Assembly (NCBI RefSeq): GCF_025909975.1
Contig: NZ_JAPCIO010000004.1
Location: 1-64,000, forward strand
Direction: 5' to 3'
DNA: 64,000 nucleotides
Origin: Flavobacterium lacisediminis
GTDB lineage: Bacteria > Bacteroidota > Bacteroidia > Flavobacteriales > Flavobacteriaceae
Shown here: piece by piece, positions 16,528 through 25,958 of the stretch
Position numbering within the stretch: position 1 is the stretch's first letter
Layout: every line of letters starts with the position of its first letter
The notes under the pieces: model-generated
Told to the model about the DNA's origin: nothing
What the model saw: only the letters and a program-made list of their open reading frames with translations
Databases searched by the model: none
Made by a program: the position numbers and the translations under genes

Positions 16528-17640
16528 ATGCAACTCAGTTATTGGGAATTAAAAAATTGGTTTTCAAACGTTGATTTCACTATCGTAGGTAGTGGAATTG
16601 TAGGTTTGCATACCGCATTAGCGTTGCGCGACCGATTTCCTGCTGCTAAAATTTTAATTCTCGAAAAAGGCGTTTTGCCTCAAGGTGCCAGTACCAAAAA
16701 TGCTGGTTTTGCATGTTTTGGTAGTATTTCCGAAATCATAGACGATTTAAAAACCCATACCGAAGAAGAAGTTATTCAACTCATTCAAAAACGATATGCA
16801 GGTTTGCAATTGCTTCGAAAAAATCTCGGTGATTCCGTAATTGATTTGAAACCTTATGGAGGTTACGAATTATTCTTAAAAGAAGATGAATCGTTTTATA
16901 ACGAGTGTATTCAGAAAATTTCGTTCATCAACGATATCATTAAACCGCTTTTCAAAACAGATGTATTTTCAAAAGAAGTAGATCGTTTTAATTTTGGTGG
17001 AATATTCGAAAATCTGATTTTCAATCCGTTTGAAGCGCAAATAGATACAGGTAATATGATGCAAGCGTTGCTAAAAAAAGCACATCAAAATGATATTCTG
17101 ATTTTAAATAGCCAAACTGTAACAAGTTTTAAAGAATTGAATGATGGTGTTGAGGTTGAAACTAACGGAATTGCATTCAAAACCAATAAATTATTATTCA
17201 CTACAAATGGTTTTGCATCCCAATTGACTAACAATCAAGTGCAACCAGCGAGAGCCCAAGTTTTAATTACTAAACCAATTCCTAATTTAGACATTAGAGG
17301 TACTTTTCATTTAGACAAAGGGTATTTTTATTTTAGAAATATCAATGATAGAATTCTTTTTGGTGGCGGAAGAAATTTAGATTTTAAAGGTGAAACAACC
17401 ACTTCACACGATACCACAGAATTGATTCAAAATCGTTTGCAAGAGTTGTTAAAAACAGTAATTTTACCACATCAAGAGTTTGAAATCGAACACCGATGGA
17501 GTGGAACTATGGGTGTGGGAACACACAAAAAACCAATAGTGGAACAACTTTCAAATAATGTCTATTGCGGTGTGCGTATGGGCGGAATGGGCGTTGCCAT
17601 AGGTAGTTTAGTCGGACAAGAATTAGCAGATTTAATATAA
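16528..17640 (+). CDS. FAD-dependent oxidoreductase (DAO/glycine-oxidase-like)
   Basis: A 370-residue flavoprotein of the D-amino-acid-oxidase fold. The dinucleotide motif is I-V-G-S-G-I-V-G-L-H-T-A (about residues 19-30), followed by L-E-K-G and the flavin-contacting G-A-S-T-K-N-A-G-F-A. The C-terminal G-T-M-G-V-G and G-M-G-V-A-I-G-S complete the FAD site. It presumably oxidises an amine or amino acid, but no substrate-specific residue is recognisable. The stop is one base from the mtgA start, so the genes are coupled, though a functional link is not obvious. Confidence 0.85.
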   Translation: MQLSYWELKNWFSNVDFTIVGSGIVGLHTALALRDRFPAAKILILEKGVLPQGASTKNAGFACFGSISEIIDDLKTHTEEEVIQLIQKRYAGLQLLRKNLGDSVIDLKPYGGYELFLKEDESFYNECIQKISFINDIIKPLFKTDVFSKEVDRFNFGGIFENLIFNPFEAQIDTGNMMQALLKKAHQNDILILNSQTVTSFKELNDGVEVETNGIAFKTNKLLFTTNGFASQLTNNQVQPARAQVLITKPIPNLDIRGTFHLDKGYFYFRNINDRILFGGGRNLDFKGETTTSHDTTELIQNRLQELLKTVILPHQEFEIEHRWSGTMGVGTHKKPIVEQLSNNVYCGVRMGGMGVAIGSLVGQELADLI

Positions 17641-17641
17641 T

Positions 17642-18379
17642 ATGGCAAAAAGAACTACTTCAAAAAGTAAATCACCAAAATCACCTGCAAAAAAAAGAAC
17701 CACAGGTCAAAAGATATTACGTTTCTTTTGGTTGCTTTTTCTATGGTTTAACATCATCAGTTTTTTCATTGTTTTACTTTTTAAATTTGTTCCTGTTCCG
17801 TTTACACCGTTAATGGGAATGAGAGCGTTAGAACATAATGAAGAAGGAAAAGATATGGTTTGTAGTCACGAATGGGTACCAATAGATGAAATTTCCTTAA
17901 ATCTTCAAAAAGCTGTAATTGCCAGTGAAGACGGACGTTTTTTAGAACATTCAGGTTTCGATTTTGAGGCCATGCAAAAAGCCTTTAAGAATAATCAAAA
18001 AGGTAAACGTTTAAAAGGTGGAAGTACGATTTCGCAGCAAACGGCAAAAAATGTTTTTCTTTGGCAAGGCAGAAGTTATGTTCGAAAAGGTTTAGAAGCG
18101 TATTACACCGTTTTAATTGAACTAATTTGGGGTAAAAAACGCATCATGGAAGTTTACTTGAATAGCATAGAAATGGGCGATGGTGTTTATGGAGCAGAAG
18201 CAGCTGCAAAACATTGGTATAGAAAAGACGCTTCTAGTTTAACTCGTTATGAAGCTGCAGGAATTGCTGCGATTCTTCCTAATCCAAGAAAATATAAAGC
18301 ATCTAATTCATCATCATACATTAATCGTAGAAAAGCAAGAATTAGTCGAGAAATCGGTTATGTGAAATTAGATTACTAA
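17642..18379 (+). CDS. mtgA: Monofunctional peptidoglycan glycosyltransferase
   Basis: A 245-residue GT51 enzyme that polymerises lipid II into glycan strands. A Lys/Ser-rich cytoplasmic head (residues 1-24) and one membrane anchor (about 27-48) precede the catalytic motifs: I-A-S-E-D-G-R-F-L-E-H-S-G with the catalytic Glu, K-G-G-S-T-I-S-Q-Q-T-A-K-N, R-K-G-L-E-A-Y and K-R-I-M-E-V-Y-L-N. No transpeptidase domain is present. A second GT51 protein, the bifunctional PBP1C, is encoded at 59804-62188. Confidence 0.93.
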   Translation: MAKRTTSKSKSPKSPAKKRTTGQKILRFFWLLFLWFNIISFFIVLLFKFVPVPFTPLMGMRALEHNEEGKDMVCSHEWVPIDEISLNLQKAVIASEDGRFLEHSGFDFEAMQKAFKNNQKGKRLKGGSTISQQTAKNVFLWQGRSYVRKGLEAYYTVLIELIWGKKRIMEVYLNSIEMGDGVYGAEAAAKHWYRKDASSLTRYEAAGIAAILPNPRKYKASNSSSYINRRKARISREIGYVKLDY

Positions 18380-18389
18380 AAAGAAAATC

Positions 18390-19214
18390 TTGAAAAAAAC
18401 TATATTGATTACTGGAGCTTCCAGCGGAATAGGTAAAGAAACGACTTTGTTTTTTGCAAAAAATAATTGGACGGTTATTGCTACTATGATTTCAATTGAT
18501 TTAGCGGATGATTTACTAACGATTCCTAATGTTTGTTGCTATGAACTTGATGTTACTTCAACCGAAAGTATTGAAAGCGCAAAAGATAAAATTCTAAACG
18601 AGCACAAAATAATCAATGTTGTTTTAAACAATGCGGGACTTGGGTACAGAAGTTTTGTAGAGTTGTCTGAAGATAATAAAATTGATAACATTGTTAATGT
18701 TAATTGGTTAGGAGTTGTTAAAGTTTGTAGAGCTTTTATTCCTGTATTTAGAGAACAAAATTTTGGTCAATTTATCACTATTTCTTCGATTGCAGGTTTA
18801 GTCAATTTGCCATTAGGTAGTTTTTACCATTCCACAAAACAAGCGGTAGAAAGTTTTTCTGAATGTATGTCGTATGAATTATTAGATTTTAATATTAGCG
18901 TAAGTACTGTTCAATTTGGAAATGCACCTACTTCATTTCAGGCCAATGTTACCAAATGCAAAGCAACTAAAATTGATTCTTACAATAGGTTAATGGATAA
19001 AGTGACCGCCATTTTGCATAAAAAAACAAAGAAAAATACAAATCTTACTCCTATTATTACGAAAACCTTATTTAATATCGCAGAAAATCCAAATAAAAAT
19101 TTTAAGCGATACACTATTGGATTTGATGCTAATTTTATGAGCTTTATAAGACGTTTATTAGGATATAAAGTATTTAATTCGTTAATTCGAAAATCGGTTT
19201 TAGGACATTTTTAA
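18390..19214 (+). CDS. Short-chain dehydrogenase/reductase (SDR)
   Basis: A 274-residue classical SDR. The NAD(P)-binding T-G-A-S-S-G-I-G-K-E is near the N-terminus, N-N-A-G-L-G-Y stabilises the sheet, the catalytic Ser is in T-I-S-S-I-A-G, and Tyr/Lys lie in F-Y-H-S-T-K-Q-A. The start is a TTG at 18390: L-K-K-T-I-L-I-T-G-A fits the normal distance to the glycine motif and no ATG is available nearer. The substrate is not predictable. It is 10 bases after mtgA and probably in the same operon. Confidence 0.87.
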   Translation: MKKTILITGASSGIGKETTLFFAKNNWTVIATMISIDLADDLLTIPNVCCYELDVTSTESIESAKDKILNEHKIINVVLNNAGLGYRSFVELSEDNKIDNIVNVNWLGVVKVCRAFIPVFREQNFGQFITISSIAGLVNLPLGSFYHSTKQAVESFSECMSYELLDFNISVSTVQFGNAPTSFQANVTKCKATKIDSYNRLMDKVTAILHKKTKKNTNLTPIITKTLFNIAENPNKNFKRYTIGFDANFMSFIRRLLGYKVFNSLIRKSVLGHF

Positions 19215-19256
19215 TTTTTAAATCAAAGAGTAATTTATAATTTTAAACGTAATACT

Positions 19257-19577
19257 ATGAAATTAGCCATTTTAGCTGTAAGCTTTTTAATGTTGACTTC
19301 TTTTGGAACATTAGAAAAAGTAATTTTAGACAAAACGTCAAATACAGAAGTGTTTTTTGGAGAAAGTTTTTCTCTTATTAATGATTCTAAAGATAAAATT
19401 TCCATTCACACTGGAACAGGTTTCGTGTCTTTGAATAAAGGTTCTAAAACGAGTATTGGATGTAATGTTGGAAAAGAAGTGCGTTGGGCAAATGAAGGTA
19501 AAAAAGGAGATGTAATCTTTAAAATTACAGCCGATATGTGCGGAAAAACCTTAAAATTATCCGAATTGATGAAATAA
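19257..19577 (+). CDS. Small putative secreted protein, unknown function
   Basis: A 106-residue protein with a hydrophobic N-terminus (M-K-L-A-I-L-A-V-S-F-L-M-L-T-S-F-G), likely a signal peptide without an obvious lipobox. The mature part is beta-rich and has two cysteines (in I-G-C-N-V-G and D-M-C-G-K) that could form a disulfide. I do not recognise a family. It ends the plus-strand run and is followed by a clear terminator. Confidence 0.6.
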   Translation: MKLAILAVSFLMLTSFGTLEKVILDKTSNTEVFFGESFSLINDSKDKISIHTGTGFVSLNKGSKTSIGCNVGKEVRWANEGKKGDVIFKITADMCGKTLKLSELMK

Positions 19578-19597
19578 GATATTTCTAATTATAAATT

Positions 19598-19627
19598 AAA
19601 ACCGAAAGCACTATTGTTTTCGGTTTT
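19598..19627 (+). terminator. Terminator
   Basis: AAAACCGAAA pairs with TTTCGGTTTT around a 10-base loop, followed by T residues. It ends the transcript that includes the small secreted protein gene. Confidence 0.8.
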
Positions 19628-19684
19628 TTGTTTTTACAGTAACATTTTATTTCTCTGTTCGACTAATTAAGAAAATTAAAAATT

Positions 19685-20488
19685 ATGCAAGCACACGAGA
19701 TAGATTACCATATTTATGGTGAAGAAATGCAATATGTGGAAATCGAATTAGATCCGCAAGAAGTCGTAATTGCCGAAGCAGGAAGTTTCATGATGATGGA
19801 AAACGGCATCAAAATGGAAACTATTTTTGGCGATGGAAGTCAAGAACAACAAGCCGGAATTTTCGGTAAATTACTTTCAGCTGGAAAGCGTGTTCTAACA
19901 GGTGAAAGTTTATTTATGACAGCTTATCAAAATTTAGATATGGGAAAACGTAAAGTGTCTTTTGCTTCTCCATATCCTGGAAAAATTGTTCCAATAGATT
20001 TGCAGCAATTTGGAGGAAAGTTTATTTGTCAAAAAGATTCGTTTTTATGCGCTGCAAAAGGAGTTTCGGTAGGAATTGAATTTTCTAAAAAATTAGGAAC
20101 AGGTTTGTTTGGAGGGGAAGGTTTCATTATGCAAAAGATTGAAGGTGACGGGATGGCTTTTGTACATTCTGGAGGAACTTTAGCTAGAAAAGAATTGCAA
20201 TCAGGAGAATTACTTCGTGTAGACACAGGCTGTTTAGTTGGGTTTACCAAAGATGTAGATTATGATATTGAGTTTGTTGGAGGAATTAAAAACACCATTT
20301 TTGGTGGAGAAGGAATTTTCTTTGCAACACTTCGCGGACCTGGAATTGTTTATATACAATCGTTACCATTTACTCGTTTAGCTGATAGAATTATTGCATC
20401 GGCACCAAAGGCAGGAGGAAGTGGAAGAGAAGAAGGAAGCCTACTTGGAGGCTTAGGAAGAATGTTGGATGGTGATAATCGTTTTTAA
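19685..20488 (+). CDS. TIGR00266/AIM24 family protein
   Basis: A 267-residue cytosolic protein of the AIM24/TIGR00266 beta-roll family, made of tandem sheets with many glycines ([15 protein letters not shown] and [12 protein letters not shown]). A serine/glycine-rich tail follows ([16 protein letters not shown]). Mitochondrial relatives affect membrane organisation, while the bacterial role is unknown. It seems to be transcribed singly. Confidence 0.88.
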   Translation: MQAHEIDYHIYGEEMQYVEIELDPQEVVIAEAGSFMMMENGIKMETIFGDGSQEQQAGIFGKLLSAGKRVLTGESLFMTAYQNLDMGKRKVSFASPYPGKIVPIDLQQFGGKFICQKDSFLCAAKGVSVGIEFSKKLGTGLFGGEGFIMQKIEGDGMAFVHSGGTLARKELQSGELLRVDTGCLVGFTKDVDYDIEFVGGIKNTIFGGEGIFFATLRGPGIVYIQSLPFTRLADRIIASAPKAGGSGREEGSLLGGLGRMLDGDNRF

Positions 20489-20566
20489 TTTAACTTAGTT
20501 TTATGTATTGATTTTCAATAGTTTAGATTAAAATTCGTAATTTTATTAATCTAAACTTTGAAAGTC

Positions 20567-21040
20567 ATGAAAAATAAAACAGTATTACAAAATGCATTTC
20601 TAATCTTTTTAGGAATCGGGTTGTTTTTCCTATTAATGGATTTTTTAGGATTGGCAAGTAAAAATTATTTACGTTCGTTAAATGCTTTTATCGTATTATA
20701 TGGAATTCATAAAACCATTAAATATAATTACGATAAAGGAAAAATGGACTATTTTGAAAATCTATTTTCTGGTTTTGTAACAGGAGTATTAGGAGTCTTT
20801 TTAGGAATAATTGGGTTGATTGCTTTCATCTATATAAAAGGTGGAGAAAGCTACCTGACAACATTATCGGATACTTTCTTTTTTGGCGGAAAAGTAAGTA
20901 TGATACAATATTGTGGTGTTTTGTTTTTTGAAGGTGTAGCTTCTTGCTTAATTGGTGCTTTTGTAATAATGCAATTTTATAATGATAATAAAGTTAAAAC
21001 CATTATTAAAAATCCTAAAATAGCAAAGTCTCCATTATAG
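20567..21040 (+). CDS. Uncharacterised four-helix membrane protein (possibly DUF4199-like)
   Basis: A 157-residue protein with about four hydrophobic helices (roughly 10-30, 38-55, 70-95 and 120-145) and a lysine-rich cytoplasmic end. The spacing resembles flavobacterial DUF4199 proteins, but I cannot confirm membership. The ATG at 20567 is preferred over an upstream in-frame TTG at 20558. It converges on queD with only 25 bases between stops. Confidence 0.65.
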   Translation: MKNKTVLQNAFLIFLGIGLFFLLMDFLGLASKNYLRSLNAFIVLYGIHKTIKYNYDKGKMDYFENLFSGFVTGVLGVFLGIIGLIAFIYIKGGESYLTTLSDTFFFGGKVSMIQYCGVLFFEGVASCLIGAFVIMQFYNDNKVKTIIKNPKIAKSPL

Positions 21041-21065
21041 GAAGTTGTTTATAGAATAGATGTGG

Positions 21066-21518
21066 TTATTCGTTATCGCTAGCAAACCATTCTGCAAAAG
21101 AAGTCTCAGTTTCTTGTAAACGAAGGGAATGTAATTTTATGTTTTCTGGTAAAAGATTTTTTATTTTATTTGAAAAATCAATTACCATATTTTCGCTAGT
21201 AGGTTGATAATCTACCAATATAACATCATGCCCTCTTGATTTTAATTCATGAGCTAGCTCAATGTGGGGTGTGTTTTTGTTAAAAACTGTAGCATGATCA
21301 AAAACGTCAACAATTTGTTCTTTTACAATCTTTTTCAAATCACCAAAATCAATCACCATTCCAAATTTTACATTGGAATTATCTTTTATGGGTTTACCAA
21401 TTACAGTAACTGATAATTTATAGCTATGTCCGTGAACATTTTTACATTTTCCATCATACCCGTACAAAGCATGACCAGTTTCAAAGTTAAATTGTTTGGT
21501 AATTCTTATGTTTGACAT
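21066..21518 (-). CDS. queD: 6-carboxytetrahydropterin synthase (QueD/PTPS family)
   Basis: A 150-residue T-fold enzyme that converts dihydroneopterin triphosphate to 6-carboxytetrahydropterin, the second step toward queuosine. Zinc histidines appear in F-E-T-G-H-A-L and H-G-H, and the catalytic Cys in K-C-K-N-V-H-G-H matches QueD rather than eukaryotic PTPS. The C-terminal E-T-E-T-S is the substrate-binding Glu region. Other que genes are not in the window. It lies downstream of the 59-aa membrane ORF in the same direction, with a gap of only 5 bases. Confidence 0.9.
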   Translation of the reverse strand: MSNIRITKQFNFETGHALYGYDGKCKNVHGHSYKLSVTVIGKPIKDNSNVKFGMVIDFGDLKKIVKEQIVDVFDHATVFNKNTPHIELAHELKSRGHDVILVDYQPTSENMVIDFSNKIKNLLPENIKLHSLRLQETETSFAEWFASDNE

Positions 21519-21523
21519 GGTTC

Positions 21524-21703
21524 TTATTTTAAATTTTGTTCTTTCTTTTTAGCTCGATAGTATAGCGCATAAGCTATTCCAACTAATACGATAAAAGGAA
21601 CAAATGAGCCAATTAATACACCAATTTGATATTGACTATCAGGAGCTTCTTTTAATTTTTGTTCTACGTTTACTTGTTGTAGAAAAATGATTATACTTCT
21701 CAT
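21524..21703 (-). CDS. Small single-helix membrane protein coupled to enoyl-CoA hydratase
   Basis: An ATG at 21703 opens a 59-codon frame ending in TAA at 21524-21526. The start overlaps the stop of the upstream hydratase as ATGA, a classical coupling signal. The product starts M-R-S-I-I-I-F-L-Q-Q, has a charged segment, then one membrane helix (V-L-I-G-S-F-V-P-F-I-V-L-V-G-I-A-Y-A-L-Y) and ends with a positive tail R-A-K-K-K-E-Q-N-L-K. The orientation would be N-out/C-in by the positive-inside rule. No family is recognised. The start overlap, helix and perfect fit to the gap support it as real. Confidence 0.7.
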   Translation of the reverse strand: MRSIIIFLQQVNVEQKLKEAPDSQYQIGVLIGSFVPFIVLVGIAYALYYRAKKKEQNLK

Positions 21704-22455
21704 TTTTTAAATTTTTCTAATGCTTTTTTTGTAAAATCAGACAAAACCAGTCGTCCTGAAATAGCAGCTCTTTCATACAATAAGCTATCCCAATTATCGG
21801 TGCCTTCCCACAATACTTCTTTCATGTCGCCTAAAGCTTCTTTGTTGTATTGGGCTAGTTCGGTTGTGTAATTTTTTAAACGATTATCTAATTCTTCAAT
21901 AGTGTCAAAAACTTCTGTAAACAATCCTTTTTCTTTTGCCCAATTTGCTGATTTCCAAAGTGTAGGAGTCAAGGTCATTTCTGCTAAAGCGGTTTTTCCA
22001 ATTTTTCTACTTACGGCAGGTTCAATAACAAATGGGCCAATTCCAATGGCAATTTCAGATAATTTGATATCACTTTTTTGTGTTGCAAAAGTATAATCGC
22101 AAGCAGCAGCCAATCCAACACCTCCACCAACGGCTTTGCCATGAATTCTTCCAACGATTAATTTAGAACATTTTCGCATGGCATTAATCACATTGGCAAA
22201 TCCTGAAAAGAATTTACTTCCGTCTTCATAATTAGAAATCGCTACTAATTCATCAAAAGAAGCACCCGCGCAAAATGCGCCAATTCCTTCACTTTGAAGC
22301 ACTATAATTGTTACGTTTTCATTTTTATTTAACGATTGTAACTCATCTGTTAATTCTTGTAGTAACGAACTTGGAAATGAATTACTCGCTGGGTGCGAAA
22401 AAGTTACATTTGCAATATTGTTTGCTATTTCTGTTCTAATTGAACCTAATTCCAT
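21700..22455 (-). CDS. Enoyl-CoA hydratase/isomerase family protein
   Basis: A 251-residue crotonase-fold protein. The oxyanion-hole regions are present (A-F-C-A-G-A-S-F-D-E and H-G-K-A-V-G-G-G-V-G-L-A-A-A-C-D). The position equivalent to the hydratase Glu144 lies near K-L-S-E-I-A-I-G-I-G-P, while the second catalytic Glu is not evident, so isomerase or hydrolase activity is as likely as hydration. It may act in amino-acid or fatty-acid degradation. It is two bases downstream of the large T9SS gene. Confidence 0.85.
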   Translation of the reverse strand: MELGSIRTEIANNIANVTFSHPASNSFPSSLLQELTDELQSLNKNENVTIIVLQSEGIGAFCAGASFDELVAISNYEDGSKFFSGFANVINAMRKCSKLIVGRIHGKAVGGGVGLAAACDYTFATQKSDIKLSEIAIGIGPFVIEPAVSRKIGKTALAEMTLTPTLWKSANWAKEKGLFTEVFDTIEELDNRLKNYTTELAQYNKEALGDMKEVLWEGTDNWDSLLYERAAISGRLVLSDFTKKALEKFKK

Positions 22456-22457
22456 TG

Positions 22458-25400
22458 CTATCTTTTTAAACTGAAATGCGACTTAAATTCTTTCTTTTGA
22501 TTGTTTTCTAAATATTCTACTTTAAACCAATAATCAGTAGAAGGTAATAAATTACCATTATATGTTCCGTCCCATCCTTCGCTATACGGACTAATTTGTC
22601 TTAATAACTTACCGTATCTATCGTAGATGTAAATTACACCCTCATAAGATTCTGGTAAATAAATATTCCAAGTGTCATTATAGCCATCCTGATTTGGTGT
22701 AAAATAATTATTATAGGTAATAGTTTGAATCATTTGAGTTTGCAATAAACCACATCCTTGAATGTCTCTTACAAAGATTGAATAACTTCCGTTTGGTAAG
22801 TCAGTAAATATTGGACTTGATTGCCAGTCAATAGCATTTAAGCTATATTCATAAACACCAAATCCTCCCACAGCTGTTACTTCAATAGTAGATAATCCTA
22901 TAGAGAATGCTGGTGTAATCAAAGTAGCATATACAGATTCAGGTTCCGAAGAAAAAGTAGCAGTTATACTATCACCATCAGTACAATTAGTATCGGTATT
23001 GGTTACAACAACAGAATAAGTCCCAGCAGCTGTAATATCATATAATGGAGAATTTCCATTTGGATTAGCGGGTGTCCAAACGTAAGAATAATTTCCAGGT
23101 ATAGAAGGTGTTGCATCAACAATTTGTGAACCAACACCAGTTGTTGGGTCCAAACACAAAGTGAAATCAATGCCTAAATCTATTACAGGTAACGGATTAA
23201 CTATCAATTCTAAGTATGGACCTAGACCAACACAATCGTTATTCAAATTACTGTCAATTCTCACCCAAATAGTTTGACTGTTTGCTGTAATGTTTCTGTA
23301 ATTTGTCACATTTGTAATAGCATTAATCTCTTGTAAAGCGTCACTTTGATATTCGTAATAAGTTACTGTATAGGATTGTCCTACAGGAAATGGTTGAGTG
23401 ATAATATTATCTATTGTACTCAAATTAAAATAATCAAAGCCATCACCATTAGGGTCAGCTGCATCTATATAATCATCACACTCAAAAAGGGTGTAAGGAT
23501 TGGTTAGATTAATTACGGTTGTAGAAACAATTAAATTAACTTCACTGGTTCTAAAACAGCCATTTTCATTTTCAATTCTTGCCCAAACTCTACCATTATT
23601 TGCAGAAACATATTGAGTAGGATTAGTAATAGGAGAAGTTCCTCCGATAGCATTTGCAAGACTATTATGATATGTAAATACTAGGTTAGACTGATTGGAA
23701 ATAATTGTATTTGCTTCTGTTAGATTAAAGTTTGTAATAGCATCAATGTCGACGTCACATTGTTTTAAAGTTACTAATGAATTGATTATTGGTAATGGAT
23801 TTACAACAATACTAAAAGAAGTTACATTATAACAATTAGTTGTCGTATTGGTAAGTCTTACATAAATTATTCTGCTTCCTGAATAAATAGAAGTAATAGC
23901 ATTTGTGCCGGCAATAGCCTCACTTTCCAAGTTGTGGTAAGTAACTACAACGCCTGTTTGATTATTTAGAATTTCATTTGTTTTGGTTGTAAGATTAAAA
24001 GTTACAATTCCATTAGTGTCACTTCCATCTGCATTATTATCGCATAATGGATAATCCGTAATCGAAATTAGAGTTGGGATTAGATTATTTGTTACTACTA
24101 CATTTGCAGATATTGCTGCACATGCATCTTGCGCAGGAATTGTATAAGTGTAAGTTCCTCCATTATCAACAGCAGGATTGAAAACACTTGTTCCTGAAGC
24201 TAAAGCTGGAGACCAAATACCATTTGGTGTAACTCCAGTTCCTAAAAGAGGGAATAAATCAAAAGTTGCGGCATCAGAACAAACTGTTATTGCAGCATTT
24301 GTTCCTGCATTATTTGCTTGCTGAATAGTTACATCAATTTCTACATCAATTATTGCACAGTCTCCATTGTAAGTGTAATTGTAAATCCCTGCAGTATCAA
24401 TATTTGGGTCAAAAATATCAGTACCACCTGCTAATGGTGGATTCCATGTTCCTCCTGTATCAGGATTACCATCTATTAAATCTAATAGGTTAACTGGTCC
24501 ACTAGAGCAAACTACTGCTTCTGTGTCTCGAGGTTCACTCCCAAAGCCAGAATAATAGCCGCCATAACCTGCATTCCCATTAAATCCAAAAACTCCTACT
24601 GCTAATGGTCCGGTTGATTCAATTAGTGCATTGCCAGTTATACCAGAAATAGTATACGTAACCCATTGTGGATTTCCAATAACAGGTTCTGCAAATTCTG
24701 TTGTTGGGTTTCCGTTTACAGTTATGGTTGCAGAGGCATAAGTTACAGCAATAATTTCTCCTGTATATTGAAAAGTCCCAATTAAATTAATATCTGGAAT
24801 TAAGTCAACCGTTCTTTGAAAGAAACAACTTAATGGCGGAATAAAGTTCAATCCTGAAGTTGCATCACTAATGTCACCTGCTAATATTTGATACAAGTAA
24901 ACGGGTTTGCTACTTGTTATGTACATGTTTTGATTATTAGTTCCCTGATAATTTGAGGTTGGAATTAAATGATAATCTCCAGCATTTAAGGTTGCAATTG
25001 GTGTTGGACTACCATTTACATAAACAGCAGTATTGTTTTCAGTTGCAATTACTAATGGTCTTTCTGTTAGGTCACTTCCATTTCCTTTTACAACAATATA
25101 TTCTACTCCAACTTGTTCAATGGGTACAATTTGATCAAAATTAAAATCTTGACCTTGAAATTCATCACCCATTCCAGCAAGTGCATTACCAGTATTTACT
25201 GCAATTGGTTTGTCCGAAGTAATTAATGCTCCAACAAATCCTGTTAGATTAGCCGGTATGTCGGTATACCCAGATAAAACAACAGATTCACCAGCATTTA
25301 GTGTATAAGTTAAATTGTCTAACAAAACATTTCCATTTCCTGAAACAAATTCAACATCATTATCGTAATCAGAAACGTTTACGGTTGTGTTGTCTTCTGT

Positions 25401-25889
25401 AGCCATAAAACTTGTTACAAAATTTCTTGTACCACCATTATAATCTTGAGGTAAACTTCCAGTTCTAAAACTTGTTCCAATTCCAGCTCTTCCTTTTGAA
25501 ACAAGCGTTTCAGCATGATTTTGAGATCGCACCCTAAAACTTACATAAAAATCATATGCACCTTCTAATATTAATCCTTTTCTACTTCTTACTACGTTAA
25601 CATCACCTAAAATAGAAAACATATTTGTACCTTGACTATTACCTATTGTAATTCTAACAGGATTTCCCTGTGAAATAGTAAAAGGAGAACCGATAATTGG
25701 ATTCCCTTCTCCATTAGTTACTGTAACTTGAAAAGGTGTTGGTTCGGGTGTTGATAGATAAACGTAATGTTCACCTACAACACCTCCATCTCTTGCATGT
25801 AATGGTGGTAGCCAATGTTTGTTACTCAATTGAGAAAAGCCTATTGAACTTAACAACAAAAATGCAGATATGAATATTTTTTTAAACAT
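22458..25889 (-). CDS. T9SS type B surface protein with IgGFc-binding-like N-terminus
   Basis: A 1143-residue exported protein. The signal peptide M-F-K-K-I-F-I-S-A-F-L-L-L-S ends at F-S-Q. An N-terminal region (about 25-450) resembles the IgGFc-binding-like module seen in bacterial surface proteins. Then come two W-x-P-x-L-A-x-G-T repeats (about 460-590) and three longer repeats (about 605-890) each with C-D-x-N/D, Y-H-N or Y-Y-E and a V-x-R core. A type B gliding-associated sorting domain (F-T-P-N-Q-D-G-Y-N-D-T-W to the end, last 90 or so residues) closes the protein. Type B clients are often adhesins. It sits just downstream of a giant barrel gene, 69 bases away. Confidence 0.88.
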   Translation of the reverse strand: MFKKIFISAFLLLSSIGFSQLSNKHWLPPLHARDGGVVGEHYVYLSTPEPTPFQVTVTNGEGNPIIGSPFTISQGNPVRITIGNSQGTNMFSILGDVNVVRSRKGLILEGAYDFYVSFRVRSQNHAETLVSKGRAGIGTSFRTGSLPQDYNGGTRNFVTSFMATEDNTTVNVSDYDNDVEFVSGNGNVLLDNLTYTLNAGESVVLSGYTDIPANLTGFVGALITSDKPIAVNTGNALAGMGDEFQGQDFNFDQIVPIEQVGVEYIVVKGNGSDLTERPLVIATENNTAVYVNGSPTPIATLNAGDYHLIPTSNYQGTNNQNMYITSSKPVYLYQILAGDISDATSGLNFIPPLSCFFQRTVDLIPDINLIGTFQYTGEIIAVTYASATITVNGNPTTEFAEPVIGNPQWVTYTISGITGNALIESTGPLAVGVFGFNGNAGYGGYYSGFGSEPRDTEAVVCSSGPVNLLDLIDGNPDTGGTWNPPLAGGTDIFDPNIDTAGIYNYTYNGDCAIIDVEIDVTIQQANNAGTNAAITVCSDAATFDLFPLLGTGVTPNGIWSPALASGTSVFNPAVDNGGTYTYTIPAQDACAAISANVVVTNNLIPTLISITDYPLCDNNADGSDTNGIVTFNLTTKTNEILNNQTGVVVTYHNLESEAIAGTNAITSIYSGSRIIYVRLTNTTTNCYNVTSFSIVVNPLPIINSLVTLKQCDVDIDAITNFNLTEANTIISNQSNLVFTYHNSLANAIGGTSPITNPTQYVSANNGRVWARIENENGCFRTSEVNLIVSTTVINLTNPYTLFECDDYIDAADPNGDGFDYFNLSTIDNIITQPFPVGQSYTVTYYEYQSDALQEINAITNVTNYRNITANSQTIWVRIDSNLNNDCVGLGPYLELIVNPLPVIDLGIDFTLCLDPTTGVGSQIVDATPSIPGNYSYVWTPANPNGNSPLYDITAAGTYSVVVTNTDTNCTDGDSITATFSSEPESVYATLITPAFSIGLSTIEVTAVGGFGVYEYSLNAIDWQSSPIFTDLPNGSYSIFVRDIQGCGLLQTQMIQTITYNNYFTPNQDGYNDTWNIYLPESYEGVIYIYDRYGKLLRQISPYSEGWDGTYNGNLLPSTDYWFKVEYLENNQKKEFKSHFSLKR

Positions 25890-25958
25890 GATGAATTATT
25901 AATCTAAAGAATAAGCTTGTAAAATTAAACAGAAATTTAGAACTAATCTAAATATTAA

